A stretch of 20,887 bases of DNA from an uncultured Oscillospiraceae bacterium (GCA_900546785.1 URED01000039.1:1-20887); one strand, 5' to 3'. Shown: positions 6,829 through 15,155, counted from the stretch's first letter. Made by a program: numbers and translations. The notes: generated from the letters alone by a model not told the origin.

Positions 6829-7053
6829 ATGGCAGACAAAGATTATGAATTTGAACAGGAAATGAAAAAGGCGGAGGAGACCCGCAAAAAAGAAAAGCTG
6901 CTCAAAGAGCTTGATTTTGATGATGAAAAACGCCTGCTTATTGAAATAAATGATAAACTTGGCGTAATCAAGGCAAGATTGGGCTTTATCATTTCAGCCG
7001 GTGTTATTCTGTTTTTTGTTCGGCTCATTTTGCTGCTCTTTGCCGGCGTATAA
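6829..7053 (+). CDS. Small membrane-anchored coiled-coil protein, 74 aa
   Basis: ATG at 6829 follows AAGGAG (6816-6821) with 7-base spacing; the in-frame upstream TTG/ATG codons have no such site. Residues 1-50 are highly charged and helical (Glu/Lys-rich, coiled-coil-like), and 52-73 form one hydrophobic helix rich in Leu, Ile and Phe. The charged N-terminal part is probably cytoplasmic, with the protein tail-anchored. Own promoter (6752) and terminator (7055). I do not recognise a family. Its place next to clpC may be accidental because a strong terminator separates them. Confidence 0.8.
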   Translation: MADKDYEFEQEMKKAEETRKKEKLLKELDFDDEKRLLIEINDKLGVIKARLGFIISAGVILFFVRLILLLFAGV

Positions 7054-7054
7054 C

Positions 7055-7090
7055 AACAGCCCGGAATTCACAGGAATTCCGGGCTGTTTT
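7055..7090. terminator. Terminator shared by the 74-aa gene and hisC
   Basis: 15-bp perfect stem AACAGCCCGGAATTC (7055-7069) / GAATTCCGGGCTGTT (7074-7088), loop ACAG, followed by TT on the plus strand. It lies between convergent stops and can serve both genes. Confidence 0.8.
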
Positions 7091-7094
7091 GCGC

Positions 7095-8156
7095 TTATTT
7101 TTTTAGAAATTCTTTTGTTTTTTTAAGCAAGATATCCATTTCTTCATCTGTTCCCACGGTAATGCGTACGTATTTGCTGATGCGCGGTTTATTGAAATAT
7201 CTGATAAACACCTTTTGTGTTTTCAGGTATTCAAAATATTCCTTCATATCTCTGCCCGGGTGCGTTGCCATCAGGAAATTCGTCTGTGATTCCAGCACTT
7301 CAAAACCAAGCGCTTTAAGTTCGTTTTTTATGTGTTCGCGTGTTCGAATCACTTTTGAAACGGTCTTTTTAAAATAATCGACGTCATTTACAGCCGCCGT
7401 TCCGGCAGCCATGGCAATGCTGTTAACCGTGTAGCTGTTGTAGGAATTTTTAACCGCCTCAAGCGCCGCAATCAGCCTCTTGCTGCCTATGGCGTAGCCT
7501 ATGCGCATGCCCGCAAGGCTGCGGCTTTTTGAAAATGTGGCTGTCACAAGCAGGTTCTCATATTTTTTTGTGAGCGCAACGCTTGAGTACCCGCCGAAAT
7601 CAACATATGCCTCGTCAATTATAACAACACAGTCCTGATTGTATTCCATCAGCTTTTCAATAAAATCCCTGCCTTCGCCGAGCGAGGTCGGCGCGTTGGG
7701 GTTCGGTATCACTACGCCGCCGTTTTCCGCCTTGTAATCCTCAATATTTATCCTGAAATCTTCTCCCAAAGGAAAGGTCTTGTAAGGAATATTAAATAGC
7801 GCGCACCACACGGGGTAAAAGCTGTATGTGATATCGGGGTAGGCGATAGGCTTATCGCTGTTAAAAAAGGTCTGGAAAGAAAGCGCAAGCACGTCGTCCG
7901 AACCGTTGCCTATGAAAACGTTTTCTGCCCCAACGCCGTAGTGCCCGGCTATCGCCGCCTTGAATTCAGCCGCGTTTGCGTCCGGATACAGCCGCAACGA
8001 GGCGCAGTCAAAATTCTTGATTGCCTCCAAAACGGCAGGGGAGGGCGGATAGGGGTTTTCATTTGCATTCAGTTTTACGATGCCCGCTTCCTTGCTCTGT
8101 TCGCCCGGTACATAAGGCTCCACTTTTCTTAAATTGTCTGTCCATAATTGATTCAT
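7095..8156 (-). CDS. hisC: Histidinol-phosphate aminotransferase (HisC-like)
   Basis: PLP-dependent class I/II aminotransferase, 353 aa, full length. Visible: ANENPYPPS near the N terminus, GNGSDD (83-88), substrate/PLP residues in PNPNAPTS (151-158), DEAYVDF (181-187), the PLP-binding Lys210 in TFSKSRSLAGMRIGY with Arg218, and the C-terminal arginine segment YVRITVGT. The HisC branch converts imidazole-acetol phosphate with glutamate to histidinol phosphate; relatives also act on aromatic amino acids. It is isolated from other his genes here, so an aromatic aminotransferase role is possible. Good minus-strand promoter at 8180-8208; ribosome site AGAGGT. Confidence 0.9.
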   Translation of the reverse strand: MNQLWTDNLRKVEPYVPGEQSKEAGIVKLNANENPYPPSPAVLEAIKNFDCASLRLYPDANAAEFKAAIAGHYGVGAENVFIGNGSDDVLALSFQTFFNSDKPIAYPDITYSFYPVWCALFNIPYKTFPLGEDFRINIEDYKAENGGVVIPNPNAPTSLGEGRDFIEKLMEYNQDCVVIIDEAYVDFGGYSSVALTKKYENLLVTATFSKSRSLAGMRIGYAIGSKRLIAALEAVKNSYNSYTVNSIAMAAGTAAVNDVDYFKKTVSKVIRTREHIKNELKALGFEVLESQTNFLMATHPGRDMKEYFEYLKTQKVFIRYFNKPRISKYVRITVGTDEEMDILLKKTKEFLKK

Positions 8157-8179
8157 ATCTCTACCTCTGTTACTTTGTT

Positions 8180-8208
8180 ATTATATCAGCATGCGGCTGT
8201 GTTTGCAA
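8180..8208 (-). promoter_or_regulatory. Promoter of hisC
   Basis: On the minus strand: -35 TTGCAA (8203-8208), 17-bp spacer, -10 TATAAT (8180-8185), a consensus -10 only 23 bases from the ATG. Confidence 0.7.
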
Positions 8209-8270
8209 GTGCGCCGCAAAGAATTGATGTCCGCTTTTTCGGCCTGTTGCCGCAAAGATCCAATTTATTG

Positions 8271-8299
8271 TTGTAGCCGCGCCGTATTTATGTTAAAAT
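8271..8299 (+). promoter_or_regulatory. Promoter of rmuC
   Basis: -35 TTGTAG (8271-8276), 17-bp spacer, -10 TAAAAT (8294-8299), 26 bases upstream of the ATG. Confidence 0.6.
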
Positions 8300-8325
8300 A
8301 GAGCATATTAAAACGGAGGTTTCGT

Positions 8326-9558
8326 ATGGATATTTTAATCGTTGCGCTGCTTGCCGCGCTTATCGTTATATGTGTTATCTTACTTGTTGTTTCAATCAAA
8401 AACAAACCGCAGAAAAGCGATACCGCGCAGGAGATCAAGCCCGTCTCGGATAAGCTTGAAAATCTTTCCGGCAGGCTGGATTTTCTCACCAACCAAACGG
8501 ATAAATCCTTAAAGGACGTTACGCGCGGTATGCAGGAGCTTACAGAAAAAAATTACCGCCAGATGCTCAAGATAAATGAAACGCTTGCCGAAAATGCGGA
8601 TAAGCAGGCGGAAAAAATATCCGCTTCTATCCTGAAGATGCAGGACAGCAATGAAAAAAAGCTTGACGAGATGCGCAAAACGGTGGACGAAAAGCTTTCC
8701 GAAACGCTCAATCAGCGTCTGAACGCCTCGTTTAAGACCGTGTCCGAGCAGCTTTCCAATGTTTATAAGAGCCTTGGGGAGATGAAAGAGCTTTCCTCCG
8801 GCGTAACGGATAACGTCAAGAGCCTCAATAAAGTGCTCACAAATGTTAAGGCAAGGGGCACGTGGGCGGAGGTGCAGCTCGGCAATATTCTGGATGAGAC
8901 CATACCCGGCATGTATGATACGAATGTGAAAACCAACCCGGCATATGACGGGCGCGTGGAATTTGCCGTTCGTATTCCGGGCAAGGAGAATGATGAGATC
9001 ACCTATCTGCCCATAGATTCAAAATTCCCCATGGAGGATTATATCAGGCTCTCGACCGCGGCGGAAAACGGCAATTATGAGGAGCTTGAAAAAGCCAGAA
9101 AAGCGCTGGAAACCAGGGTTAAGGACGAGGCGAAGCTCGTTAAAAAATACGTTGCCCCGCCCAGCACAACGCCGTTTGCGATCCTGTATCTTGCAACGGA
9201 GGGGCTTTATGCGGAGATCGCCTCCGGCAAAAGCGGCATTGCGGAAACTTTGCAGGCGCAGGGCGTTATGATCGCCGGCCCCAGCACGATAACCGCGCTG
9301 CTCAATTCGCTTGCCATGGGCTTTCGCACCATCGCCATCAATAAAAAAGCAAACGAGGTGTGGAAAGTCCTCGGCGCAGCAAAAACGCAGTATGAAAAAT
9401 TTGCCGATCTGCTTACAAAAGCAAGAAAGAAGATCGACGAAGCCGGCAAGGTGCTTGACGACGCGGATAAGAGAAATAATATCATCCAGAAAAACCTTAA
9501 AAGCGTTGAAACGCTTGAAACAAACGCCGCAAACGATATCCTTGGCATTGAGGAATAA
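8326..9558 (+). CDS. rmuC: RmuC family DNA recombination protein
   Basis: 410 aa. One N-terminal membrane helix (about 3-24), a long coiled coil (about 35-180, e.g. the MQELTEKNYRQ and KLDEMRKTVDEKL stretches), then the conserved RmuC nuclease-like core (about 180-370) with RGTWAEVQLGNIL, YLPIDSKFPMEDY, PSTTPFAILYLATEGLY and GPSTITALLNSLAMGFRTIA. E. coli RmuC limits recombination at inverted repeats; the core belongs to the PD-(D/E)xK-like group. ATG at 8326 follows CGGAGG. Single gene with its own promoter and the terminator at 9558. Confidence 0.95.
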   Translation: MDILIVALLAALIVICVILLVVSIKNKPQKSDTAQEIKPVSDKLENLSGRLDFLTNQTDKSLKDVTRGMQELTEKNYRQMLKINETLAENADKQAEKISASILKMQDSNEKKLDEMRKTVDEKLSETLNQRLNASFKTVSEQLSNVYKSLGEMKELSSGVTDNVKSLNKVLTNVKARGTWAEVQLGNILDETIPGMYDTNVKTNPAYDGRVEFAVRIPGKENDEITYLPIDSKFPMEDYIRLSTAAENGNYEELEKARKALETRVKDEAKLVKKYVAPPSTTPFAILYLATEGLYAEIASGKSGIAETLQAQGVMIAGPSTITALLNSLAMGFRTIAINKKANEVWKVLGAAKTQYEKFADLLTKARKKIDEAGKVLDDADKRNNIIQKNLKSVETLETNAANDILGIEE

Positions 9559-9600
9559 AAGGACCCGCAACACGGTCTAAGCAGTGTTGCGGGTCCTTTC
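9558..9600. terminator. Bidirectional terminator between rmuC and the radical SAM gene
   Basis: 16-bp stem AAAGGACCCGCAACAC (9558-9573) / GTGTTGCGGGTCCTTT (9584-9599), 10-nt loop; T-rich on both sides when each strand is read. It serves rmuC and the convergent araC-radical SAM operon. Confidence 0.85.
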
Positions 9601-9622
9601 GTATGTCTATTAAGTTAGAAGC

Positions 9623-10714
9623 TTATTTGTGTTTCAGATCATCAAAATTTTTGAACAGCGGCAGGCACTGCTTAAAAAATTTTTTGTACGCGCCGCAGTA
9701 ATCGGCGCTCTGCCTTGTGCGCCTGCAGCCGCCTGCCCTGCAAAGGCTGTAGTATTCGCATTTTCTGCATTTTTCCGGCATGTCGGCGCTGCTCTCTATA
9801 AAAATTTTCGCCGTTTCGCAAAAGGCGATCTCATCAAAAGAGCTTTCGTTTATATTGCCAAGCAGGTATTCATCCGTACAGTAAAAATCGCAGGGGTAGA
9901 TGTTGCCGTTGCTCTCGCAAACGAACTGCCTTGCGCAAAAGCCGCTCATGCCGCACTGCTCGGCCGCGCCGCCCAGATAAAGGCGAACCCAGTTGTCAAA
10001 CTGCCGAACGCTTATGTACCTGCCCTTTTTGTAGTCTTTCGCATACAGGCTGAAAACATCGCAAAGAAAACCGGCATATTCGCTTTCGGTCATAAACAGC
10101 TCGCTTTCGCCCGCATAACCAAACGGCTTCAGGCAGGGGATAAACTGGATATTTTTAAATCCCTGGCTCTTGAAGAAATGATAGATCTCTTTTCCGCGCC
10201 TTGCACTGCAGCCAGTCAAAACGGCAAGGATATGAAATTCGGCGCCGTGTTTTTTCAGCGTTTCGGCAGCTTTTAAAATGTTATAAAAGGAATTTTTGCC
10301 GTTTTCGTCTTTTCTGAATCGGTTTGCGTCAAAATCGCCGTCCAGGCTCAGCCCCGTCAAAAAGTTATTTTCGGCAAGGAATTTTGCCCAATCGCCGTTT
10401 ATAAGCGTCCCGTTCGTCTGCATACTCAAAAAAACAGGGCTGTTTTTTGTGTTTCGTTCTTTTAGATCTGAAATAAAATTTTCATAGTATTCAAGCCCGG
10501 CAAGCGTGGGCTCGCCGCCCTGAAAGGTAAAGGATACGGGCGCGCCGTCTGCAAAGGTCAGCGCTTTTTGTATCAGCGCCCTTGCGGTCTCGCGCGCCAT
10601 GATTCCGAATTCGCTCTGCGCTCTGTTTTCTGCAACGTCTCTGTAAAAGCAGTATTCGCACCGCAGATTGCACAGGGCAGACGCGGGCTTTATCATGATA
10701 GACAGCGCCGGCAT
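9623..10714 (-). CDS. Radical SAM/SPASM protein, anaerobic sulfatase maturase type
   Basis: 363 aa. Radical SAM cluster CNLRCEYC (C15, C19, C22), SAM-binding FQGGEPT (64-70), SLDG (123-126), the anSME-like RQFDNW (237-242, candidate catalytic Asp240), and a Cys-rich SPASM region for two auxiliary [4Fe-4S] clusters (C254, C260, C266, C275, C279, C316, C319, C325, C330, C340, C350). anSMEs oxidise an active-site Cys or Ser of sulfatases to formylglycine without oxygen. No sulfatase with a CxPxR or SxPxR motif is in the window, so the target is elsewhere or another peptide. It follows the AraC-type gene by 17 bases, in one operon. Confidence 0.88.
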   Translation of the reverse strand: MPALSIMIKPASALCNLRCEYCFYRDVAENRAQSEFGIMARETARALIQKALTFADGAPVSFTFQGGEPTLAGLEYYENFISDLKERNTKNSPVFLSMQTNGTLINGDWAKFLAENNFLTGLSLDGDFDANRFRKDENGKNSFYNILKAAETLKKHGAEFHILAVLTGCSARRGKEIYHFFKSQGFKNIQFIPCLKPFGYAGESELFMTESEYAGFLCDVFSLYAKDYKKGRYISVRQFDNWVRLYLGGAAEQCGMSGFCARQFVCESNGNIYPCDFYCTDEYLLGNINESSFDEIAFCETAKIFIESSADMPEKCRKCEYYSLCRAGGCRRTRQSADYCGAYKKFFKQCLPLFKNFDDLKHK

Positions 10715-10731
10715 AGTATTTCTCCTGAAAA

Positions 10732-11484
10732 TTATTTTTTCGGCTTGACTGCGGCGGAAAATTCGCCCGGCGTCAGGCCGTATTCCTTTTTAAATACGGC
10801 AGTGAAGTGGGAGCGTGAGCAAAAGCAAAGCGCTTTGCAGACCTGCGCGATCTCTGCACCCTCCCAAAGCAGTGTGCGTGCCGCTTCAAGCCGTTTTTTC
10901 ATGATGTATTCGCTGAGCGCCGTACCGGTCTCTTTCTTAAATAAATGCGAAATGTAATCGGCGGAAAGCCCAAGCTCGTTTGCAACGCCGGCAACGCTCA
11001 GCTTGCTGCAAAGATTTCTGTTGATATAATCCGCGCATTTCCTTACGTGCGGGGAATACTTTAAGCTTTTCTTTGCCTTAGCAACGCTATCCGTCAGCTC
11101 GTATATGCTTTTCAGCAGGCTGCCCATAACGGCGGCGTCGCTGTCCAGCTGATCTATCGTGGTGATGAATCTGTCCGAAAACGAATAGGCTTCTTCTTCG
11201 TCCAGTCCGCCCTGAATGGCATATCTTGTGGCAAGCGTGATGCAGCTCACCGCCATGTATTTTCTTTGCATCAGGCTGTTTTCGCTCATTTTACCCACGA
11301 AGATGCCGCCGTCTGCATGGCGTTTTATCTCATCTATCAGCCGTGTCATGTCGCCCTGCTCAATGCAGGAAAAAAGGCGTATCTCGTCGCGGTACGGCGT
11401 GTGGTAAGCGGCGCTTTTTGCGCCTGCCGTTTCGGCGATCGAGTCGGATACGAAATTGATGCTCAAAAGCTCGTCGTATTTCAT
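10732..11484 (-). CDS. AraC family transcriptional regulator
   Basis: 250 aa. The C-terminal 100 residues (about 146-245) are the double helix-turn-helix AraC DNA-binding domain: LSVAGVANELGLSADYISHLFKKE for the first and a second ending SRSHFTAVFKKEYGLTPGEF, the AraC signature. The N-terminal 140 residues are an all-helical domain (YRDEIRLFSCIEQGDMTRL, KYMAVSCITLATRYAIQGG) of the kind seen in many clostridial AraC proteins; it is not a cupin sugar-binding domain. Start ATG 11484 has GAGGTGAT upstream. It is co-transcribed with, and probably controls, the radical SAM maturase downstream. The effector is unknown. Confidence 0.9.
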   Translation of the reverse strand: MKYDELLSINFVSDSIAETAGAKSAAYHTPYRDEIRLFSCIEQGDMTRLIDEIKRHADGGIFVGKMSENSLMQRKYMAVSCITLATRYAIQGGLDEEEAYSFSDRFITTIDQLDSDAAVMGSLLKSIYELTDSVAKAKKSLKYSPHVRKCADYINRNLCSKLSVAGVANELGLSADYISHLFKKETGTALSEYIMKKRLEAARTLLWEGAEIAQVCKALCFCSRSHFTAVFKKEYGLTPGEFSAAVKPKK

Positions 11485-11590
11485 TAAGTATCACCTCAAG
11501 CCGGGGGAAATCAAAAACCATATGATTTTAAGCGGCGGATCTTTCGTTGTGTTTACTTAATATTAACGCGCGGCTTTGCAAAAAGTCAAA

Positions 11591-11637
11591 TATCCGCTCT
11601 TTTTCATTCCGGATTTTTGAAAAGAAAGCGGATTTTT
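11591..11637 (-). terminator. Terminator after the metallophosphoesterase gene
   Basis: ATCCGCTCTTTTTCA (11592-11606) pairs with TGAAAAGAAAGCGGAT (11618-11633), one bulge and one mismatch, 11-nt loop. It lies just beyond the phosphoesterase stop, followed on the minus strand by ATTTGACTTTTT. 11485-11590 holds the leader of the AraC gene; I see no clear promoter there. Confidence 0.65.
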
Positions 11638-11641
11638 TATA

Positions 11642-12736
11642 TCAGCCGAGGAAATGGATCAACAGCGCAATGATCACGGCAAGCGCTGCAAGCACTGCGA
11701 TGATTTTAACGCCCCGGCTCACCGCGTCAAACATATTTGTAGGCATGATCTGCAAGACTGCAAAATGCAGCTTTTCCTTCACCTTTTTGCCCACGATATC
11801 GCGGTATCTCAGATCATATGTATCATAGGTGCCGTCTTTTTTCAGGTTTATCATCCGCACGCCGCGATCCAGCCCCGGCCCGTAAACATGGAATCCGGCG
11901 CCCTGCGTGTAGCCCAGGTCTATGCCCCGCACCTTGCCGTTAAAGGAATTGTTGTGGTCATGGCCGAAATAGATGCCTTTTACATCGCCTTTTTCCGCCA
12001 TAGCCTCAAATTCGCCGCTGTTTTCCATCGGGTCGGCTGGGGATTCCTTCATAAATCCGTCTTTGTTAACCATATCTCTGTTCAGTATATACCACTTGCC
12101 CGCATGGTTTCTGAAGCCCTGCTGCGCGCCTTTCACGTTCTTTTTGACTTCAAGCAGCAGCTCCATTACCTCCGGCACGGGTATGTGCTGAATAACAATA
12201 GAGGGCAGAACGTGCCCCGTTTTTTTCTCATATTCATCGCGCACACGCTTGTACCATTCTATTTGGTTTTTGTGCACGTTGTCATAGCCTACCTTAAGGC
12301 TGGAGTGGCTGTCTATCAGATAGAGCAGGAATTTCGGTTCATCGCCGTCGGCTATTTCTATCACCTGGTTGGCGCAGCCGTCTATCCCGGGCGTGTCCTC
12401 TCCGATAAAGCCGTCTATCTTCTTATATATCTCAAACTGCTCTTTATTAGAGAGCCCCACCTGCCGGTCGTGATTGCCGAAGCAGACGGCAAACGGTATC
12501 TTTCTTGATACAGCGGGATAGGTCAGCTCGCGCAGCACGCGCTCCGCTTTTTGCGCATTTCCTTTAAAGCTTGCCTTTCCCCATATCTGGTCGCCGGAAT
12601 AAACGATAAGATCCGGCTTTTCGCGCTCTATGGCGGTGTTTATCAGGTTGAGCGTGTCGGGGCTGACTCTTGCGCCCTCCTGTGTGTCCGCAATCTGCAT
12701 GATCTTAAATTCGTTGCCCTTAAAACTAAGCTTCAT
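11642..12736 (-). CDS. Calcineurin-like metallophosphoesterase with C-terminal membrane anchor
   Basis: 364 aa. Metal-binding blocks in order: ADTQ (D17, Q19), SGDQ (D49), FGNHD (N88, H89), IQH (H184) and FGHDH (H259, H261). The first block is usually DxH; here it is DxQ, which is odd. Residues 343-363 form one hydrophobic helix at the C terminus (IIAVLAALAVIIALLIHFL), with no N-terminal signal peptide, so the enzyme is probably tail-anchored and acts on the cytoplasmic side. Start ATG with GGGAGG. It lies 36 bases after the MFS gene in the same operon. Probably hydrolyses a phosphomono- or diester brought in or released by its neighbours; the substrate is unknown. Confidence 0.9.
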   Translation of the reverse strand: MKLSFKGNEFKIMQIADTQEGARVSPDTLNLINTAIEREKPDLIVYSGDQIWGKASFKGNAQKAERVLRELTYPAVSRKIPFAVCFGNHDRQVGLSNKEQFEIYKKIDGFIGEDTPGIDGCANQVIEIADGDEPKFLLYLIDSHSSLKVGYDNVHKNQIEWYKRVRDEYEKKTGHVLPSIVIQHIPVPEVMELLLEVKKNVKGAQQGFRNHAGKWYILNRDMVNKDGFMKESPADPMENSGEFEAMAEKGDVKGIYFGHDHNNSFNGKVRGIDLGYTQGAGFHVYGPGLDRGVRMINLKKDGTYDTYDLRYRDIVGKKVKEKLHFAVLQIMPTNMFDAVSRGVKIIAVLAALAVIIALLIHFLG

Positions 12737-12772
12737 GATAACCTCCCGGTGGATTTCAATACATGGTGATCT

Positions 12773-14026
12773 TTATTCATTTATAAATTTTTTCCACGGC
12801 TTAACGCTGAGCAGCGTTACCGCTGCTGCGGCAACCGCAAGTACCAGCCACATGATAAACAGAGCGCTCCAGCCGCCGCCGGTTTCAAGTATGTTTCCTG
12901 CGCCTATGTTAAGAAGTCCGCAGCCTATATAGGCAACGGCGTTGAGCAGTCCGCCTACCGTGCCCGTTCTGCCGAATTTTGAAAAGTGCATCGGAACCAT
13001 TGTGATGAGCATAACGTTTATGGCAAACATGGAATTCGTTATGCCTGCCATACATATAAGCGCTATCACGGCATTTCTTGTGCCAACCGTCATCAGCAGC
13101 ACAAGAAATACAGCCGCAATTCCGAAACAAGATGCTGATGTGGCAAGTTCGTTCTTTAGCCTTTTGTTCAGCAGCTTTGCAAGATACGCGCCCGTAACGT
13201 TGATAACAGGCAATATCATGGTAAGCAGCAAAGAAAGGCTTGTTCCCATGCCGTATTCGCTTTTAAGCAGGGTGGGTATCCACTGCGTAACGCTGTCTTT
13301 CAGCGTGCCCTGAATGGCAATAGGTATCATAAGAGCCAAAGTGCCGCTTGTAACGATGAATTTCAGCAGCCGCTTCAAAGAAACTTTATCCGGCGCTTCT
13401 GTTTTGTCTTCAGTCTCGTCCGTAGCGGTCTTGGGTATTTTCTTCAGTTCGGTCGTGCCGCAGATAAAGTAGATTGCCGCAGCTATAACAATAATTCCGC
13501 TTGCAAGAAAAACATATCTCCATGGAGCTATGAGCAGCATGACAAGGCTTACACCGTAGCTTGCAAGTGTGCCGAGCGGAACAGTGGTGGAGATATCAAC
13601 GCCGAATTTGAGCTTTTCACCTTCGCTGTAATAATCGCCCGCCATTCTCAGAATCGGCGCCCATACAAAGGACTGCGCTGCGCCGTTGAGAGCCCAAAGA
13701 ACGAATAAAGCCGTGTACGCGCCGCTGAAAATATAGATCAGAATATTGCTCAGCCCTGAGCAGAGTACGCCGGCGAATATCAGCCATCTTGCGGATACTC
13801 TGTCCCCAAGTACGCCGCTGAAAAGCTGCCCGGCACCGTAAAAAATAAAAAATGCAGAGGATACTGCCGCCGTTTGGCTCTGTGTGAAATCGCCGCTGTT
13901 CAACAGATCCGGCATAACGGCGGAAAAATTAAGCCTGCATATGTATGTTGAAAAATATGCTATCCAGCAAAGCACAAAAAGCCTGTTGCCAAATGCACTT
14001 TTATAACCGAATTTGATCCTTTTCAT
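12773..14026 (-). CDS. MFS transporter, OPA (organophosphate:phosphate antiporter) type
   Basis: 417 aa, about twelve membrane helices in two halves, with a charged central loop (KIPKTATDETEDKTEAPDK, about 195-215). The start FGNRLFVLCWIAYFSTYICRLNFSA and the GDRVSARWL motif between helices 2 and 3 resemble GlpT/UhpT family proteins, which exchange sugar- or glycerol-phosphates for phosphate; the YxxR pair in the first helix fits the substrate-phosphate arginine of that family. First gene of a minus-strand operon with the metallophosphoesterase and divergent from the phosphodiesterase, which supports an organophosphate substrate. Assignment to the subfamily is by motif only. Confidence 0.88.
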   Translation of the reverse strand: MKRIKFGYKSAFGNRLFVLCWIAYFSTYICRLNFSAVMPDLLNSGDFTQSQTAAVSSAFFIFYGAGQLFSGVLGDRVSARWLIFAGVLCSGLSNILIYIFSGAYTALFVLWALNGAAQSFVWAPILRMAGDYYSEGEKLKFGVDISTTVPLGTLASYGVSLVMLLIAPWRYVFLASGIIVIAAAIYFICGTTELKKIPKTATDETEDKTEAPDKVSLKRLLKFIVTSGTLALMIPIAIQGTLKDSVTQWIPTLLKSEYGMGTSLSLLLTMILPVINVTGAYLAKLLNKRLKNELATSASCFGIAAVFLVLLMTVGTRNAVIALICMAGITNSMFAINVMLITMVPMHFSKFGRTGTVGGLLNAVAYIGCGLLNIGAGNILETGGGWSALFIMWLVLAVAAAAVTLLSVKPWKKFINE

Positions 14027-14043
14027 AAATCCTCCGTAAAATA

Positions 14044-14072
14044 TTGCTTTGAGAGGCCGATTCCATTATAAT
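14044..14072 (+). promoter_or_regulatory. Promoter of the phosphodiesterase gene in the divergent region
   Basis: -35 TTGCTT (14044-14049), 17-bp spacer, -10 TATAAT (14067-14072), predicted start near 14079. The sequence ATTATAAT is also a -10-like element on the minus strand for the MFS gene, though without a good -35, so the two directions may share this centre. Confidence 0.6.
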
Positions 14073-14122
14073 ACAAATTGAATATAAATAAAAGTAAATT
14101 ATTAAATGAGAGGGAAATAATT

Positions 14123-15019
14123 ATGCTTTTTAAAACCGGATCTAAAAAATACCTTGAACTGCTTGATGAAAGCGGTATCTTTGAAAACAGCACCTCAACG
14201 GCATACCCGCAAACAAAAGTGTACGAGATTGTCAAACGCCATCTGGATTCTGGCGGAGATAAGCAGAAAAAGGTGCTTATCTACGGCTTGGACGGCGCCC
14301 GTGCGGATTCCATGTTTTATCTTGTTCAGGGCAAAAAAGAGCATATTACGGGCTATAATTTTAAAAGTCCCTACAGCGCGGTAACGCGCCTGAAAGAAGA
14401 CGGCGGGCTGTACCTGAGCTACGCCGGCGGGGATAAGAGCAGGCGCGAAACGCTTCAGGAAACAAGCACCGCGCAGGGCTGGGCGTCCATACTTACCGGC
14501 AAATGGGGAATGGAAAACGGTGTTGTAAAGCATGTTACAAAGAAGGATTCCGTACCCACCGTCCTCAAGCAGTGCGCCGAAAACGGCGGCGCTGCGCTTT
14601 TTGCCTCCAGCTGGGAGGATCATTTTACCAAAACCTATAAAAACGAGATCAAAGCTGCAAAGGAAAATTCTCTGCCGCTTGAATTTACGCAGGTGAAAGA
14701 CGAGCTTGAGCTTCAGGCAGTTTCCCTCAGCGCAATAGACCGCGGTTTTTCCGTTGTGTTCGCCATCAATGAATTTCCGGACCACAACGGTCATTCCTTC
14801 GGCTTCGGCGGGCAGGATTACCGCTATGTAGCCGGAATCACGAATGCGGACAGATTTGCCTATGAACTGATAGAGCATGTTGAATCCCGCCCCGCATTTG
14901 AAAATGAGGACTGGCTTTATGTGATCACTTCCGACCACGGCGGGCACGGCCGCATGCACGGCACCCAGCTTGAGGCGGACAGAATGACTTTCATTGCAGT
15001 AAATAAAAGGATAATCTGA
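14123..15019 (+). CDS. Alkaline phosphatase superfamily phosphodiesterase (NPP-like)
   Basis: 298 aa. The two-metal site of nucleotide pyrophosphatase/phosphodiesterases is complete: D57 (YGLDGARAD), nucleophile T116 in TAQGWASILTG (same spacing as TFPNHYSIVTG of NPPs), D220 and H224 (FPDHNGHSFG), D271 and H272 (TSDHGGHG) and H280. It lacks the sulfatase CxPxR motif, so it is not a target of the nearby maturase. No signal peptide, so cytoplasmic. I chose ATG 14123 with GAGAGGGA upstream; the longer TTG start at 14078 would precede the expected transcript start. Divergent from the OPA transporter/phosphoesterase operon, which suggests a shared phosphoester pathway. The C terminus is short after HGT, only 18 residues. 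Confidence 0.88.
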   Translation: MLFKTGSKKYLELLDESGIFENSTSTAYPQTKVYEIVKRHLDSGGDKQKKVLIYGLDGARADSMFYLVQGKKEHITGYNFKSPYSAVTRLKEDGGLYLSYAGGDKSRRETLQETSTAQGWASILTGKWGMENGVVKHVTKKDSVPTVLKQCAENGGAALFASSWEDHFTKTYKNEIKAAKENSLPLEFTQVKDELELQAVSLSAIDRGFSVVFAINEFPDHNGHSFGFGGQDYRYVAGITNADRFAYELIEHVESRPAFENEDWLYVITSDHGGHGRMHGTQLEADRMTFIAVNKRII

Positions 15020-15115
15020 TCCGCGCAGCGTCCTTGACGCAATCAAAATTCCGGGCACGCGAACTGAGTTTGATATCGCATATATAATCTGCATTAAATT
15101 TTTTTCATTTTGCAC

Positions 15116-15144
15116 TTGTTTTATAAAGCAAAATGTTGTATTAT
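15116..15144 (+). promoter_or_regulatory. Promoter of tRNA-Ala
   Basis: -35 TTGTTT (15116-15121), 17-bp spacer, -10 TATTAT (15139-15144); the expected start is about 5 bases before the tRNA. Confidence 0.6.
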
Positions 15145-15155
15145 ATATAGCGCAC

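Noticed and set aside
15018..15100. Possible frameshifted C-terminal extension of the NPP-like protein
   Set aside because: The +1 frame after the stop reads on (DPRSVLDAIKIPGTR), but it does not resemble a known C terminus of the family and runs into the tRNA promoter.
14195..15115. Minus-strand open frame opposite the NPP-like gene
   Set aside because: Antisense to a gene with a complete catalytic site; no ribosome site or family resemblance.
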